This document shows, piece by piece, positions 9,495 to 18,292 of a stretch of DNA of 64,000 nucleotides. The stretch's first letter is position 1; the number at the start of each line of letters is the position of its first letter. The notes under the pieces were generated by a model. That model saw nothing but the letters and a program-made list of their open reading frames with translations, did no database searches and was not told where the DNA came from. The DNA comes from Caproicibacterium amylolyticum (GTDB taxonomy: Bacteria > Bacillota > Clostridia > Oscillospirales > Acutalibacteraceae), in assembly GCF_014467055.1 (NCBI RefSeq), contig NZ_CP060696.1, positions 1,178,001-1,242,000 on the forward strand, in the 5' to 3' direction. Both the position numbers and the translations under genes were made by a program.

Positions 9495-9536
9495 TAAAAA
9501 ATCCCGGAAAGCTAGTTGTTTCATAGCTTTCCGGGG
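9495..9536 (-). terminator. Terminator of tRNA-Leu(UAA)
   Basis: On the minus strand, a CCCCGGAAAGCTA / TAGCTTTCCGGG hairpin followed by a T-run, immediately 3' of the tRNA CCA end. Confidence 0.85.
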
Positions 9537-9623
9537 TGGTGCCGCTGACCGGGGTTGAACCGGTACGATGTTTCCATCGAGGGATTTTAAGTCCCTTGCG
9601 TCTGCCAATTCCGCCACAGCGGC
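9537..9623 (-). tRNA. tRNA-Leu (anticodon UAA)
   Basis: The minus-strand sequence folds as a class II tRNA. The acceptor stem is GCCGCTG/CAGCGGC, with discriminator A and an encoded CCA. The D-arm contains AATTGGCAGA. The anticodon stem-loop AGGGA-CTTAAAA-TCCCT has TAA at positions 34-36. A long variable arm (CGATG/CATCG) and the T-arm CCGGTTCAACCCCGG follow. A long variable arm plus UAA identifies leucine. Confidence 0.95.
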
Positions 9624-9760
9624 ATGGTTAACAATTCAAGCATGTTTTACAGCTTAAAACGCACAAGACTGTCTATTTTTAACACAGTTAATATTAACAC
9701 ATTTTTTACTTAGTGTCAATTTGAAAACGCGGCCTTGGGGGAATTTTTATTGCAAAGCAG

Positions 9761-9802
9761 AAAAATGGCTGGAAACTGAATTATAAGTTTCCAGCCATTT
9801 TA
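9761..9802 (-). terminator. Terminator of the radical SAM gene
   Basis: A 16-base perfect stem (AAAATGGCTGGAAACT and its complement) with A/T runs, 11 bases beyond the stop of the minus-strand gene. Confidence 0.85.
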
Positions 9803-9813
9803 AGTTAACAAAA

Positions 9814-11289
9814 TTACTTTGTCTGCTGTTCTTTCTGACTCTGTTCAAATTCAACGACTTCATCAAAAGAAGCACGCTCTTCTTCCGGAATCAGATTTTC
9901 CGGAAGAACCGTATCGTCACAGCTTACGCAGTGACGGCCATTGATACCGCTTCCTTTCCAAAGGCGTTCGGCGACAGGTGCCCAGCGGAGTGCGGTTGCC
10001 TCACACTTTGCGCAAAGCTCATGCGGTGTTTCCTGGCCGACAAGATCAGTTCCGTGTGCATCTGTTTTGCTGACCATTTCTTCAAGCTTATAGGGGTTAT
10101 CCAGCACAGGGCAGGGACGAAGCATATTTTTGTTGAAAGGCTGGTTCAAGTGATACTGCATGAACAGGGGAGAACGGTAGGCGTCCAGCAGTTTCTTTTC
10201 ACGGATGTTGGAATCAGAATAATGAATGAATACGCAAGGCTCAATGTCGCCGTTTGCGTTGATGTGCAGGTAGGAACGTCCGCCTGCAATGCAGCCGTAA
10301 ACATATTCTGCATCATTCCAGAAGTCCATGGTGAACAACGGCTTGCTGCTGCGGAAATCACGGATACGATGATACATCAGTTCACGCTGTTCAGCAGTTG
10401 CCATCAAATCGGTCGGAGCGTCTTTGCCGATTGGCATATAGGTAAAGAACCAGGTGAAGATAGCTCCCTTGTCGACCATCCAGTCAAAGAATTCTTCACT
10501 GCCAATGGAATCGATATTTTGGCTGGTGTAGCAGCAGGAAATGCCGTATGGAATCTTATGTGCATTCAGTACATCAATGGCTTTGCAGATTTTCTGGAAG
10601 GTACCCTGGCCACGGCGGCTGTCGGTTGCTTCCTCAAAGCCCTCAACGCTGATGGCAGGCACAAAGTTGCCGACACGGCGCAGATCTTCTGCAAATTTGT
10701 CATCAATCAAAGTGGAGTTGGTAAAGCACAAGAAGATACAATCAGAGTGCTTTTCACACAGCTTGATCAGGTCATCCTTGCGCACCAGCGGCTCACCGCC
10801 GGTGTAAATGTACATATATGTACCCATTTCAACGCCCTGATTGATGATGTCATCGATTTCATCAAAGGTCAGGTTCAGCTGGTTGCCGTAGTCAGCAGCC
10901 CAGCAGCCGGTGCAGTGCAGGTTGCAGGCGCTGGTTGGGTCCAGCAGAATCGCCCACGGTACGTTGCAACCGTATTTTTTGCGGTACTCCATCTGCTTTT
11001 TGCCGCCGATGAAGGTGGAATTCATGAAGAAGTTTGTAAAAAATGTTTCCAGCACATGCGGGTCAACACCCTTTACAACACGATAGATCAGATGATTCCA
11101 CGGACTGTTCGGGTCGTCAATAGCCTGATGAAAGGAGTAACGCGCGGCAGCAAAGGTACCATCCTTATCTGCCTTGTCAATCATGTCCATAAGCTTGGGC
11201 AGGTTCTTTTCCGGATCCTTTCGAAGGTAGTTAATGGCTGTTTTTATACCAAACTTTTCAAGCTTTTCTTTTAAGGTGCTTTCTGCCAT
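9814..11289 (-). CDS. Radical SAM protein with C-terminal Cys cluster
   Basis: A 491-residue radical SAM enzyme. The [4Fe-4S]/SAM motif is CNLHCTGC (CxxxCxxC, near residue 119), followed by YTGGEP near 160 for SAM binding. The C-terminal part holds several Cys residues (CVFIHY, CPVL, CAKC and CVSC), a SPASM-like set that may bind additional Fe-S clusters. Its substrate is not evident and the neighbours do not help. An N-terminal region of about 100 residues precedes the SAM domain. The open frame begins 57 bases earlier, but GGAGGA lies just before ATG 11289, which is taken as the start. A terminator follows. The gene is monocistronic. Confidence 0.8.
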   Translation of the reverse strand: MAESTLKEKLEKFGIKTAINYLRKDPEKNLPKLMDMIDKADKDGTFAAARYSFHQAIDDPNSPWNHLIYRVVKGVDPHVLETFFTNFFMNSTFIGGKKQMEYRKKYGCNVPWAILLDPTSACNLHCTGCWAADYGNQLNLTFDEIDDIINQGVEMGTYMYIYTGGEPLVRKDDLIKLCEKHSDCIFLCFTNSTLIDDKFAEDLRRVGNFVPAISVEGFEEATDSRRGQGTFQKICKAIDVLNAHKIPYGISCCYTSQNIDSIGSEEFFDWMVDKGAIFTWFFTYMPIGKDAPTDLMATAEQRELMYHRIRDFRSSKPLFTMDFWNDAEYVYGCIAGGRSYLHINANGDIEPCVFIHYSDSNIREKKLLDAYRSPLFMQYHLNQPFNKNMLRPCPVLDNPYKLEEMVSKTDAHGTDLVGQETPHELCAKCEATALRWAPVAERLWKGSGINGRHCVSCDDTVLPENLIPEEERASFDEVVEFEQSQKEQQTK

Positions 11290-11497
11290 AGGTGATTCCT
11301 CCAATATTATATTCTCAGCATATACAGATGATAATCCATACTGCATATAAGAAAATTTTAGAAAGAAATTTTGATTTTGTCCTTAGACAAGAAATCATTT
11401 ATGTAAAAAAACCTGACAAAATTGAAAAATTGTAACACAGTGAAGTCTGTTGCGGCCCGGGAAAACTCTGCATAAGGCAGGAACAGATTCCGACTGT

Positions 11498-12118
11498 TTA
11501 GTCAGTGTCAGATTCTTTATCCTTGCTTTTGCTTTTTTCTTTTTCCTTTGCCTGTTCCTTCATTTCTTCCTCAAGCTGCTGTTTCTGCTTCTGCAGGTCG
11601 CTTAAAATCTTTTCTGCGGCGGTGCGGCGCGCACCGGCCTCTACGGAAAGCTGCAGTGCCAACTGTACCAGTGCATCTTTACCGTCAGCAGCGGCGCAGT
11701 CAGTACGGCTGCAGACTTCCTGAAATGCTTTTTCCTGCGCGGTGCAGAAGCAGTCATACAGCGTATGCATATCACCGCGCCGTTCCAAGTCATTGAGCAG
11801 CAGGTGTATGTTGGGGATGGACAGCACCTGTTTGAGCAGGCAGAGAATTGTCAGTTGGACAAGGTGGCTTCTGCTGTATTTCTTTTTTTCCGGGCGCGGC
11901 AGAACACCGTCTTTTACATAGTTGTTCACCATGCTGGAGGTGAGCAGGGGACTGCCTTCCTGTTCAAACAGGTGCAGCTGTGTTTCCATGAAAGTGAGGA
12001 CCTGATCCATGTACAGGTAAATTTCCGGAAAACGGTCCCACGGGGTCAGCTCTCCGTCTGCCACCTGATGTGTCCACTGGGAAAGTTCTTCAAGCGGAGC
12101 AAATTCATTCTTTTCCAT
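11498..12118 (-). CDS. DUF1836 family protein (predicted regulator)
   Basis: A 206-residue protein matching the DUF1836 (YkrK) family of Firmicutes. The core segment with MVNNYVKDGVLPRPEKKKYS (near residues 60-79) looks like a winged or MerR-like helix-turn-helix that recognises DNA. The C-terminal tail (from about 165) is a highly charged coiled coil rich in Lys/Glu and Gln. The start ATG 12118 lies within the end of the AraC gene (14-base overlap), so the two are probably translated from one message. The function of the family is not established; regulation is an inference from the HTH-like core and the pairing with AraC. Confidence 0.7.
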   Translation of the reverse strand: MEKNEFAPLEELSQWTHQVADGELTPWDRFPEIYLYMDQVLTFMETQLHLFEQEGSPLLTSSMVNNYVKDGVLPRPEKKKYSRSHLVQLTILCLLKQVLSIPNIHLLLNDLERRGDMHTLYDCFCTAQEKAFQEVCSRTDCAAADGKDALVQLALQLSVEAGARRTAAEKILSDLQKQKQQLEEEMKEQAKEKEKSKSKDKESDTD

Positions 12119-12965
12119 GCAGTAATCCTTCTTTGGCGGTGCTGCCGCTGAACTTGCTGGGCGGCATACCCATGTATTTTTTGAACACGCGCGAAAAATA
12201 AAGCTGATCCGCAAATCCGGCAGAGTAGGCGGCTTCGCCCACTGTCAGGCCGCCGTCTTTTAAAAAAGCGGCGGCCTTGTTGATGCGGTACCGCGTAAGA
12301 TATTCATTAGGCGGCATATTAATATATGCCATGAACAGGCGGTAAAGATGACTGCGCGAAACGCCGGCGCTCTGCGCAATTTTTTCAATATCAATACTGC
12401 CGGCGTAATTGCGGTCGATAAATTGGATTGCCTTTTGTACGTAGCTGTAGCTGTTGTCACTGCTGGGCACATGGGTGCCAAAGGTATCCATCAGTTCCGC
12501 CAGAAAGCGGAGCAGCCCGCTTTCCATGCGTGCTTCTGCACTGCAGGAACTGCCGGAAACAGCAATAATATCCGCCAGAAGCATATGGAAGCGGTTTTCC
12601 GGCGGGCAGTGAAAAACAGGTTCCATGTCCAGAAGCCCAGTCTGCCGCAGCAGGTGTTTTGCGTCGCTGCCGTTGAAACCGACCCAGTCGTATTCCCATG
12701 GGTAGGTAAGGTCAGCCTCATAGCTGACAATGGTGCTTGGCTGGATTAAAAAAGCATCCCCGGCCTGAAGTTCCCATTTTTTCCCGCCTGAAGTAAAGCG
12801 GCCTTTTCCACGCACAATATAATGAATCAGGTAGTGGTCGCGTACAGCCGGCCCCCAGGAGTGAGAGGGGCGGCAGCGCTGCAGGCCGCAGCTGTAAACT
12901 GCAAGTCCCAGATTGTAGCTTTCTCCTTTGTAAGAACGTCGGAAACCATCTTCTGTCATTTTCAT
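12105..12965 (-). CDS. AraC-family transcriptional regulator
   Basis: Cytoplasmic DNA-binding regulator of about 286 residues. The N-terminal half is a cupin-type sensor (LIHYIVRGKGRF, near residues 45-56, and the AGDAFLIQPSTIVSYEAD stretch) that binds a sugar or similar ligand. The C-terminal 100 residues carry the two AraC helix-turn-helix units: IEKIAQSAGVSRSHLYRLF, then VGEAAYSAGFADQLYFSRVFKK. The start is uncertain between ATGs at 12965 and 12959, both behind a weak GTGGTG site; a longer frame reaches 13049. It is divergent from oadG-oadB, making those genes possible targets, and overlaps the DUF1836 gene. Confidence 0.85.
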   Translation of the reverse strand: MKMTEDGFRRSYKGESYNLGLAVYSCGLQRCRPSHSWGPAVRDHYLIHYIVRGKGRFTSGGKKWELQAGDAFLIQPSTIVSYEADLTYPWEYDWVGFNGSDAKHLLRQTGLLDMEPVFHCPPENRFHMLLADIIAVSGSSCSAEARMESGLLRFLAELMDTFGTHVPSSDNSYSYVQKAIQFIDRNYAGSIDIEKIAQSAGVSRSHLYRLFMAYINMPPNEYLTRYRINKAAAFLKDGGLTVGEAAYSAGFADQLYFSRVFKKYMGMPPSKFSGSTAKEGLLHGKE

Positions 12966-13074
12966 CACCACTTGCCCTAGTATCGTATAGCCTATTATAC
13001 TGCTTTTTAAACAGCGTTGCAATGGAGAAAAAGTATGACAAAATAACAATATCTGAAAATCAAATAAAAATAGT

Positions 13075-13103
13075 TTGAAATCAGGCGAAAAATCAGCTAT
13101 AAT
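13075..13103 (+). promoter_or_regulatory. Promoter for the oadG-oadB pair
   Basis: TTGAAA (13075-13080), 17-base spacer, TATAAT (13098-13103). A GC-rich leader with nested inverted repeats (13140-13170) separates it from the oadG ribosome binding site. Confidence 0.7.
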
Positions 13104-13197
13104 AAAAGTACTGCCTGCATCAGCATTATAACTGCAGGTGCGGGCGGCCCTGCCGGGCAGGCTGCCCGGTGAACTTTGCTGTCAGGAGGAAGTCTTT

Positions 13198-13578
13198 ATG
13201 GAAGGACTCAGTAACAGCCAGATTGCTGGAATTGTTATGGCCACAGGTCTGGTAATTGTATTTGTAGTGCTTATTTGTTTGATATTCATTATCAAACTCT
13301 ATGGCGCTGTTATTCAATCGGTGCAGAAAAAGAAACAAATACCAAAGGCGGCAGCTGCGAATGTGCCGGTCCCCAGTGCTCCGGCGGCTGTGCAAAAGCC
13401 TGTTGCTCCGGCAGTGGAAGAAGGCATTCCAACAGAGGTGGTTGCGGCAATCAGCGCGGCTGTTTACACACTGTACGGAAAAGAAACATCTGTTTTGTCT
13501 GTGCGCCGCCGTGTGCGCACAGGTGGCCACTGCGCATGGGGGCAGGCGGGTATTTTAAACAACACGCGCCCGTTCTGA
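13198..13578 (+). CDS. Sodium-pump decarboxylase gamma subunit (OadG-like)
   Basis: A 126-residue protein with one N-terminal membrane helix (near residues 8-33), an Ala/Pro/Val-rich linker (near 47-72) and a C-terminal segment ending in a RTGGHCAWGQAGILNNTRPF-like motif, as in OadG-family small subunits. In the family, gamma anchors the carboxyltransferase to the membrane beta subunit and may bind zinc. AGGAGG is 8 bases before the ATG. The Pro/Ala linker resembles the flexible hinge of biotin carrier proteins, but no biotinyl Lys motif (AMKM) is present. It is followed 50 bases later by oadB. Family assignment rests on topology, tail motif and context. Confidence 0.75.
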   Translation: MEGLSNSQIAGIVMATGLVIVFVVLICLIFIIKLYGAVIQSVQKKKQIPKAAAANVPVPSAPAAVQKPVAPAVEEGIPTEVVAAISAAVYTLYGKETSVLSVRRRVRTGGHCAWGQAGILNNTRPF

Positions 13579-13628
13579 GCACGCTCATTCAGCAAAAGGT
13601 TTATTTTTACTAGAGAGGCGGTATCAAC

Positions 13629-14768
13629 GTGTTTCAGGAATTTCTCAATGCGATTACCGGCATTCTGAAAAGTTCCGGCTTTGCCAGCAGCACTTGGCAA
13701 AACTATGTAATGATCGGGATTGCCTGTGTCCTTCTGTATCTTGCAATTAAAAAACAGTTTGAACCACTGCTCCTGCTGCCAATTGCTTTCGGTATGCTGC
13801 TGGTAAATGTCTTTCCGGGCATTATGGCAGAGCCAACGGCAACGGCAAACGGCGGTCTGTTTTATTACCTGTACCGCGGTGTAAAGCTGGGTATTTACCC
13901 ACCGCTGATTTTCCTTGGCGTTGGTGCTATGACAGATTTTGGCCCGCTGATTGCGCGCCCCTCCAGCCTGCTGCTGGGTGCGGCGGCGCAGCTCGGCATT
14001 TTCATCACCTTTATCGGTGCGCTTGCAATTGGTTTTGACCCGAAAGCTGCAGCCTCTATCGGTATTATCGGCGGCGCGGACGGCCCGACTGCAATTTATG
14101 TGACCAGCAAGCTGAAACCGGAACTGTTGGGGCCAATCGCGGTTGCGGCGTACTCGTACATGGCACTGGTGCCTGTTATTCAGCCTCCGATTATGAAAGC
14201 ACTGACCTCCAAGGAAGAGCGTTCTATTGTAATGGAGCAGCTGCGCCCGGTTTCCAAACTTGAAAAGATCCTGTTCCCAATCATCATTACGGTGCTGATT
14301 TCTCTGCTGCTGCCGGATGCAGCTCCGCTGGTCGGTATGCTGATGCTGGGCAACCTGATGCGTGAAAGCGGTGTGGTTTCCCGTATTTCCAACACCGCAC
14401 AAAATGAATTGATGAATATTATCACGATTTTCCTTGGCGTAACGGTTGGCGCAACGGCAACCGGCAGTGTGTTCCTCAGCGTGCAGACAATCAAGATCAT
14501 TGTCATGGGTCTGGTTGCGTTCTGCATCGGCACGGCCGGTGGCGTGCTGTTTGGCAAGCTGATGTGCAAGGCTACGCACGGTAAGGTGAATCCGCTGATT
14601 GGTTCCGCAGGTGTTTCTGCGGTGCCGATGGCGGCACGTGTTTCGCAGAAGGTCGGGCAGGAAGCAAACCCCGGCAATTTCCTGTTGATGCACGCTATGG
14701 GGCCGAATGTGGCTGGTGTAATCGGCTCTGCGGTTGCGGCTGGTGTCCTTTTGAGCATACTTGGATAA
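13629..14768 (+). CDS. oadB: Sodium-ion-translocating decarboxylase beta subunit
   Basis: Integral membrane subunit that couples decarboxylation of a carboxybiotin carrier to export of about two Na+ ions. At 379 residues with about nine helices it is full length. Family hallmarks are [17 protein letters not shown] (near residue 96), the [14 protein letters not shown] segment (near 144) with the Asp implicated in Na+ binding, and the [21 protein letters not shown] segment near 320. The start is a GTG behind AGAGAGGCGG. No alpha (carboxyltransferase) or biotin carrier gene lies near it, so the substrate (oxaloacetate, methylmalonyl-CoA, glutaconyl-CoA or malonate) cannot be told from this window. 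Confidence 0.92.
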   Translation: MFQEFLNAITGILKSSGFASSTWQNYVMIGIACVLLYLAIKKQFEPLLLLPIAFGMLLVNVFPGIMAEPTATANGGLFYYLYRGVKLGIYPPLIFLGVGAMTDFGPLIARPSSLLLGAAAQLGIFITFIGALAIGFDPKAAASIGIIGGADGPTAIYVTSKLKPELLGPIAVAAYSYMALVPVIQPPIMKALTSKEERSIVMEQLRPVSKLEKILFPIIITVLISLLLPDAAPLVGMLMLGNLMRESGVVSRISNTAQNELMNIITIFLGVTVGATATGSVFLSVQTIKIIVMGLVAFCIGTAGGVLFGKLMCKATHGKVNPLIGSAGVSAVPMAARVSQKVGQEANPGNFLLMHAMGPNVAGVIGSAVAAGVLLSILG

Positions 14769-14786
14769 AGAGTTCAATTTATGATA

Positions 14787-14825
14787 CTGCAAACGCCCGC
14801 ACAGGCTGTGTGCGGGCGTTTGCAG
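14787..14825 (+). terminator. Strong hairpin after oadB
   Basis: A 39-base perfect inverted repeat (CTGCAAACGCCCGCACA and its complement around a short loop). The T-run is weak, so termination is likely but not certain. It lies 30 bases before pcrA. Confidence 0.7.
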
Positions 14826-14855
14826 TAAATTTGTTCTAAAATATTATGTTAGCTG

Positions 14856-17237
14856 GTGAGATTATTGAGTGAATCCGCACTGCAATTAAGACAGCGGGTC
14901 TTGGAAAAGGAATTTTCCCGCATGAACGAGCGGCAGCGGGAAGCTGTATTTTCTGTGAATGGCCCTCTGCTGGTACTGGCAGGTGCAGGCAGTGGCAAAA
15001 CGACCGTTTTGGTGAACCGTATTGCAAATATTATTCGGTACGGCAGTGCCTATGCGGACGGTACGGCAGAACTGAACAATACAGATACCGAAGCTGTAAA
15101 TGCTTTTTTGGCAGATGGCACACCGCTGCCAGACAGCACCCGGCAGCATTTGGCGGTCAATCCCAGTGCACCGTGGCAGATCTTGGCAATTACATTTACA
15201 AACAAAGCGGCAGGCGAGCTGAAGCAACGTCTGGTTGATATGCTGGGTGATGCAGGCAATGATGTTTGGGCAAGCACGTTTCATTCCTCCTGCGCACGTA
15301 TGCTGCGCCAATATGGCGACCGCCTTGGTTACAGCACCCACTTTACCATTTACGATACGGATGATTCCAAGCGCCTGATGAAAAACTGCCTGAAAGAAAT
15401 GAACGTGGACGAAAAAGTGCTGGCCTGCAAAACGGTGCTCAGCGAAATTTCCCACGCAAAGGACTCGCTGATTGGCCCGAAGGAATACGCGCAGTCCGCA
15501 GGTAACGACAATCGTTTGACAACGATTGCACAGGCATATCAGATGTATCAGCAGCGCCTGATGGAAGCAGACGCAATGGACTTTGATGACCTGATTATCA
15601 ACACGGTAAAGCTGCTGGAGCAGAACAGTGACGTGCTGGCGTATTATCAGCGTAAGTTTCATTACATCATGGTGGATGAATATCAGGATACAAACCATGC
15701 ACAGTATGTGATGATTAAGCTGCTTGCACAGAAAAGCGGAAATCTCTGTGTTGTCGGTGATGATGACCAGAGCATTTACAAGTTCCGCGGTGCCACGATT
15801 GAAAACATCATGAGTTTCGAAAGCACATTCCCCAACGCCAAGGTTATCCGTTTGGAGCAGAATTACCGCTCCACTAAGACAATTTTGGATGCGGCAAACG
15901 CGGTTATTTCCAACAATACCGAGCGCAAGGGGAAAACGCTGTGGACGGAAAATCCGCAGGGTGAGAAAATCCAGACGCATACTGCGCTGAATGAGCAGGA
16001 CGAAGCCGATTACATTGGCAAGCAGATTCTGGACGGTGTGGAAAAGGGAAGAAAGTTCAGCGATTACGCGATTTTATACCGTATGAACACCCAGTCGAGC
16101 GCACTTGAAAAGAATTTTGTAAAGTCAGGCATTCCGTACCGCATTATCGGCGGCTTGCGCTTTTATGAGCGCAAGGAAATTCGCGACATGATTGCGTATT
16201 TGAGCGTTATCAACAATCCAAGCGATGAAATTCGCTTGCGCCGCATTATCAATCAGCCAAAGCGCAGCATTGGCGATAAAACACTTTCTGTTGCATCCGA
16301 AATTGCCGGTCAGATTCATGACAGCGTCTTTTACGTGATTGCCCACGCGGATGAATTTGAGCCGCTGAAGCGTACCGCACCAAAGCTGCTGCAGTTTGCC
16401 GAAATTATGCAGGGCTTTATGGCAATGAATGAAGATGAAAACAGCAGCTTGAGAGAGCTGTATGACGAAATCCTTTCCAAGACCGGTTACATTGCAAGTC
16501 TTGGCAGCCCGCAGAATGATGAAGTGAAAGACCGCGTAGCCAACCTGACGCAGTTGAGTTCCAACATTCAGCAGTACGAGGAAGAAAACGGCGATGAGGC
16601 TAGCTTGGATGGCTTCCTGGAGGAAGTCGCACTGATGACGGATATCGATAATTACGACAATGAATCGGACACCGTAGTCATGATGACCATGCATTCTGCA
16701 AAGGGGTTAGAGTTTCCGGCCGTATTCCTGCCGGGCTTTGAAGACGGTATTTTTCCGGGTGTGCAGGCGATTTATGACCCGGTACAGATTGAGGAAGAGC
16801 GCAGACTTGCATATGTGGCAATTACCCGTGCACGTGAGGAACTATTTATCCTGAATGCGCAGAGTCGTATGATTTTTGGTTCTACCAATCGGAATCGTCC
16901 CAGCCGTTTTCTGAACGAGATTCCGGAGGAATTGACGGAACATACCGCCGCCCGCAGCTGGAAGCAGCCGCAGCCCGGCGTGGTACTGCCGGTTTCCGCA
17001 AAGGAAGTGCGTGCAGCCGCAATGGAATCTGCGCTGCATTTTGGCGCGCCGGAGTCTGCTCACGCTCAGAAAGCACCTGTGTTTAAACCCGGCGATACCG
17101 TGGTACATAGGGCTTTCGGCAAGGGAATGATCCTTTCCACAACACCAATGGGAAATGACACCCTGCTGGAAATTGCTTTTGATACTAAGGGTACCAAAAA
17201 AATCATGGCAAACTTTGCCCATTTGAAACGGGCTTAA
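14856..17237 (+). CDS. pcrA: ATP-dependent DNA helicase PcrA/UvrD
   Basis: Superfamily 1A 3'-5' DNA helicase for repair and replication restart. Motif I GAGSGKTT is near residue 42. The Walker B MVDEYQDTN lies near 272, GDDDQSIYKFRGA is motif III, and VVMMTMHSAKGLEFPAVF and YVAITRARE are motifs V and VI. An insertion of about 35 residues separates motif I from AITFTNKAAGE (motif Ia); I believe this is common in clostridial PcrA. The C-terminus has the PcrA-type Tudor-like segment (GDTVVHRAFGKG), which binds RNA polymerase in the B. subtilis protein. The start is uncertain: GTG 14856 is given, but TTG 14865 behind GGTGAG is equally possible. Length is about 793 residues. Confidence 0.93.
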   Translation: MRLLSESALQLRQRVLEKEFSRMNERQREAVFSVNGPLLVLAGAGSGKTTVLVNRIANIIRYGSAYADGTAELNNTDTEAVNAFLADGTPLPDSTRQHLAVNPSAPWQILAITFTNKAAGELKQRLVDMLGDAGNDVWASTFHSSCARMLRQYGDRLGYSTHFTIYDTDDSKRLMKNCLKEMNVDEKVLACKTVLSEISHAKDSLIGPKEYAQSAGNDNRLTTIAQAYQMYQQRLMEADAMDFDDLIINTVKLLEQNSDVLAYYQRKFHYIMVDEYQDTNHAQYVMIKLLAQKSGNLCVVGDDDQSIYKFRGATIENIMSFESTFPNAKVIRLEQNYRSTKTILDAANAVISNNTERKGKTLWTENPQGEKIQTHTALNEQDEADYIGKQILDGVEKGRKFSDYAILYRMNTQSSALEKNFVKSGIPYRIIGGLRFYERKEIRDMIAYLSVINNPSDEIRLRRIINQPKRSIGDKTLSVASEIAGQIHDSVFYVIAHADEFEPLKRTAPKLLQFAEIMQGFMAMNEDENSSLRELYDEILSKTGYIASLGSPQNDEVKDRVANLTQLSSNIQQYEEENGDEASLDGFLEEVALMTDIDNYDNESDTVVMMTMHSAKGLEFPAVFLPGFEDGIFPGVQAIYDPVQIEEERRLAYVAITRAREELFILNAQSRMIFGSTNRNRPSRFLNEIPEELTEHTAARSWKQPQPGVVLPVSAKEVRAAAMESALHFGAPESAHAQKAPVFKPGDTVVHRAFGKGMILSTTPMGNDTLLEIAFDTKGTKKIMANFAHLKRA

Positions 17238-17245
17238 CGAAATGT

Positions 17246-17285
17246 AAAAAATGGCAGATGCTTTTCACGGCATCTGCCATTTTTA
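17246..17285. terminator. Bidirectional terminator between pcrA and the minus-strand gene
   Basis: AAAAATGGCAGATGC/GCATCTGCCATTTTT stem with A and T runs at either side, between convergent genes. Confidence 0.85.
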
Positions 17286-17286
17286 T

Positions 17287-18099
17287 TTAATCAGAACCTT
17301 CCTGTGACTGTCCGCAGCCACAGCCGCACCCGCCTGTGTCACTCACTCTGGGCGGGAAGAAAGAATCGGTGGGGAAGTCGATGCGCTTAAACATCTCGCA
17401 GGGATTGTCACTGACCGGCGTGCACTCTTTGGTGGGAACACAGAAATCATACGCAGGAATCAGCATCTGCACATTGCGCACAATTTGAACAATGGAGAAC
17501 AGGCCGATTGTCACATAGACACTGCGGCCGCACTCAAAGTCAAAGTCACCGCCGAAACGTTCGCAGATATCGTCCGGAATTTTGAAGCCGGGGCAGCAGC
17601 CGGGGCGGGTGTCACAAATTCTGGCAGAAAGGCCGACCGGTTCTGCTACTTGGCAGACCGCTTTTGGCAGTGCTTGGCTGCCGTTGCTGTTTTCTGTGGG
17701 GTCGCAGCTGCCGTCGCTGGTAAATACCTTTACGTTGCCGTCGCTGCCGTACAGAATCGCTTTCTTGGTAAACAGCGCAATGCCGTCTACCACAATGGGG
17801 CAGGAGGCAGGAGCTGTGTAAACATCCAGAGATACATCAAAGACAAAGGTCATGTCGATAGAATAGAAGCCTTTATTAAATGGAACCGGCTCCATGTTCA
17901 GGTAAACGGTGAGTACCTCTACATTGCGCAGCCTTACACTAACTGCACGCTCGATAATGGGACGCTTTGCTTGGGTAAAGCACACCTGCAGATCCTCTAA
18001 GCAGTCTTTGGCACTGCAGGAGTCATAAACCCTCTGCGCGTCAATGCACACTGCTTCTTTAAAGTGTGCAGAGCGCAGAGCTTCGTTCATTTCATCCAT
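17287..18099 (-). CDS. Cys-rich conserved clostridial protein of unknown function
   Basis: A 270-residue soluble protein with about 20 cysteines and no signal peptide or membrane segment. Near the N-terminus is a CIDAQRVYDSC...KDCLEDLQVCF cluster, and the C-terminus ends in a GGCGCGCGQ metal-binding-like tail. I recall similar proteins with a VYDSCxxKDCLEDL block widely in spore-forming Clostridia, but know of no assigned role. The Cys clusters suggest metal binding or disulfide cross-linking, as in spore coat proteins; this is speculation. The frame opens at a TTG 15 bases earlier, but GGAGG overlaps that codon and is 8 bases from ATG 18099. It is monocistronic and convergent with pcrA. Confidence 0.7.
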   Translation of the reverse strand: MDEMNEALRSAHFKEAVCIDAQRVYDSCSAKDCLEDLQVCFTQAKRPIIERAVSVRLRNVEVLTVYLNMEPVPFNKGFYSIDMTFVFDVSLDVYTAPASCPIVVDGIALFTKKAILYGSDGNVKVFTSDGSCDPTENSNGSQALPKAVCQVAEPVGLSARICDTRPGCCPGFKIPDDICERFGGDFDFECGRSVYVTIGLFSIVQIVRNVQMLIPAYDFCVPTKECTPVSDNPCEMFKRIDFPTDSFFPPRVSDTGGCGCGCGQSQEGSD

Positions 18100-18206
18100 A
18101 TCGTAATCCTCCAATCAGGCAAAATGATTCTTGCTTAGTACCATCTTATGGCGAAGAAAGAAAAACGTTACGGCACAGCGTGTTTTTTCCCGTGCCGAAA
18201 TCAAGG

Positions 18207-18235
18207 TTGAAGTCGGACAGAAATTTTGCTATAAT
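18207..18235 (+). promoter_or_regulatory. Promoter of the thyX operon
   Basis: TTGAAG (18207-18212), 17-base spacer, TATAAT (18230-18235), about 57 bases before the thyX start. Confidence 0.7.
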
Positions 18236-18292
18236 AACATCCATAAAGACAAAAACCGCCCTGCGCGGTACTTTTTGGAGGCTTTTAATCTT

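Noticed and set aside
9931-11274. 447-codon open frame on the plus strand
   Set aside because: Antisense to the radical SAM gene, whose CxxxCxxC motif and terminator fix the true strand.
13464-14792. 442-codon open frame on the minus strand
   Set aside because: It lies opposite oadB and oadG, which have clear family motifs; the product is His/Gln/Arg/Asn-rich low-complexity without motifs, typical of an antisense shadow.
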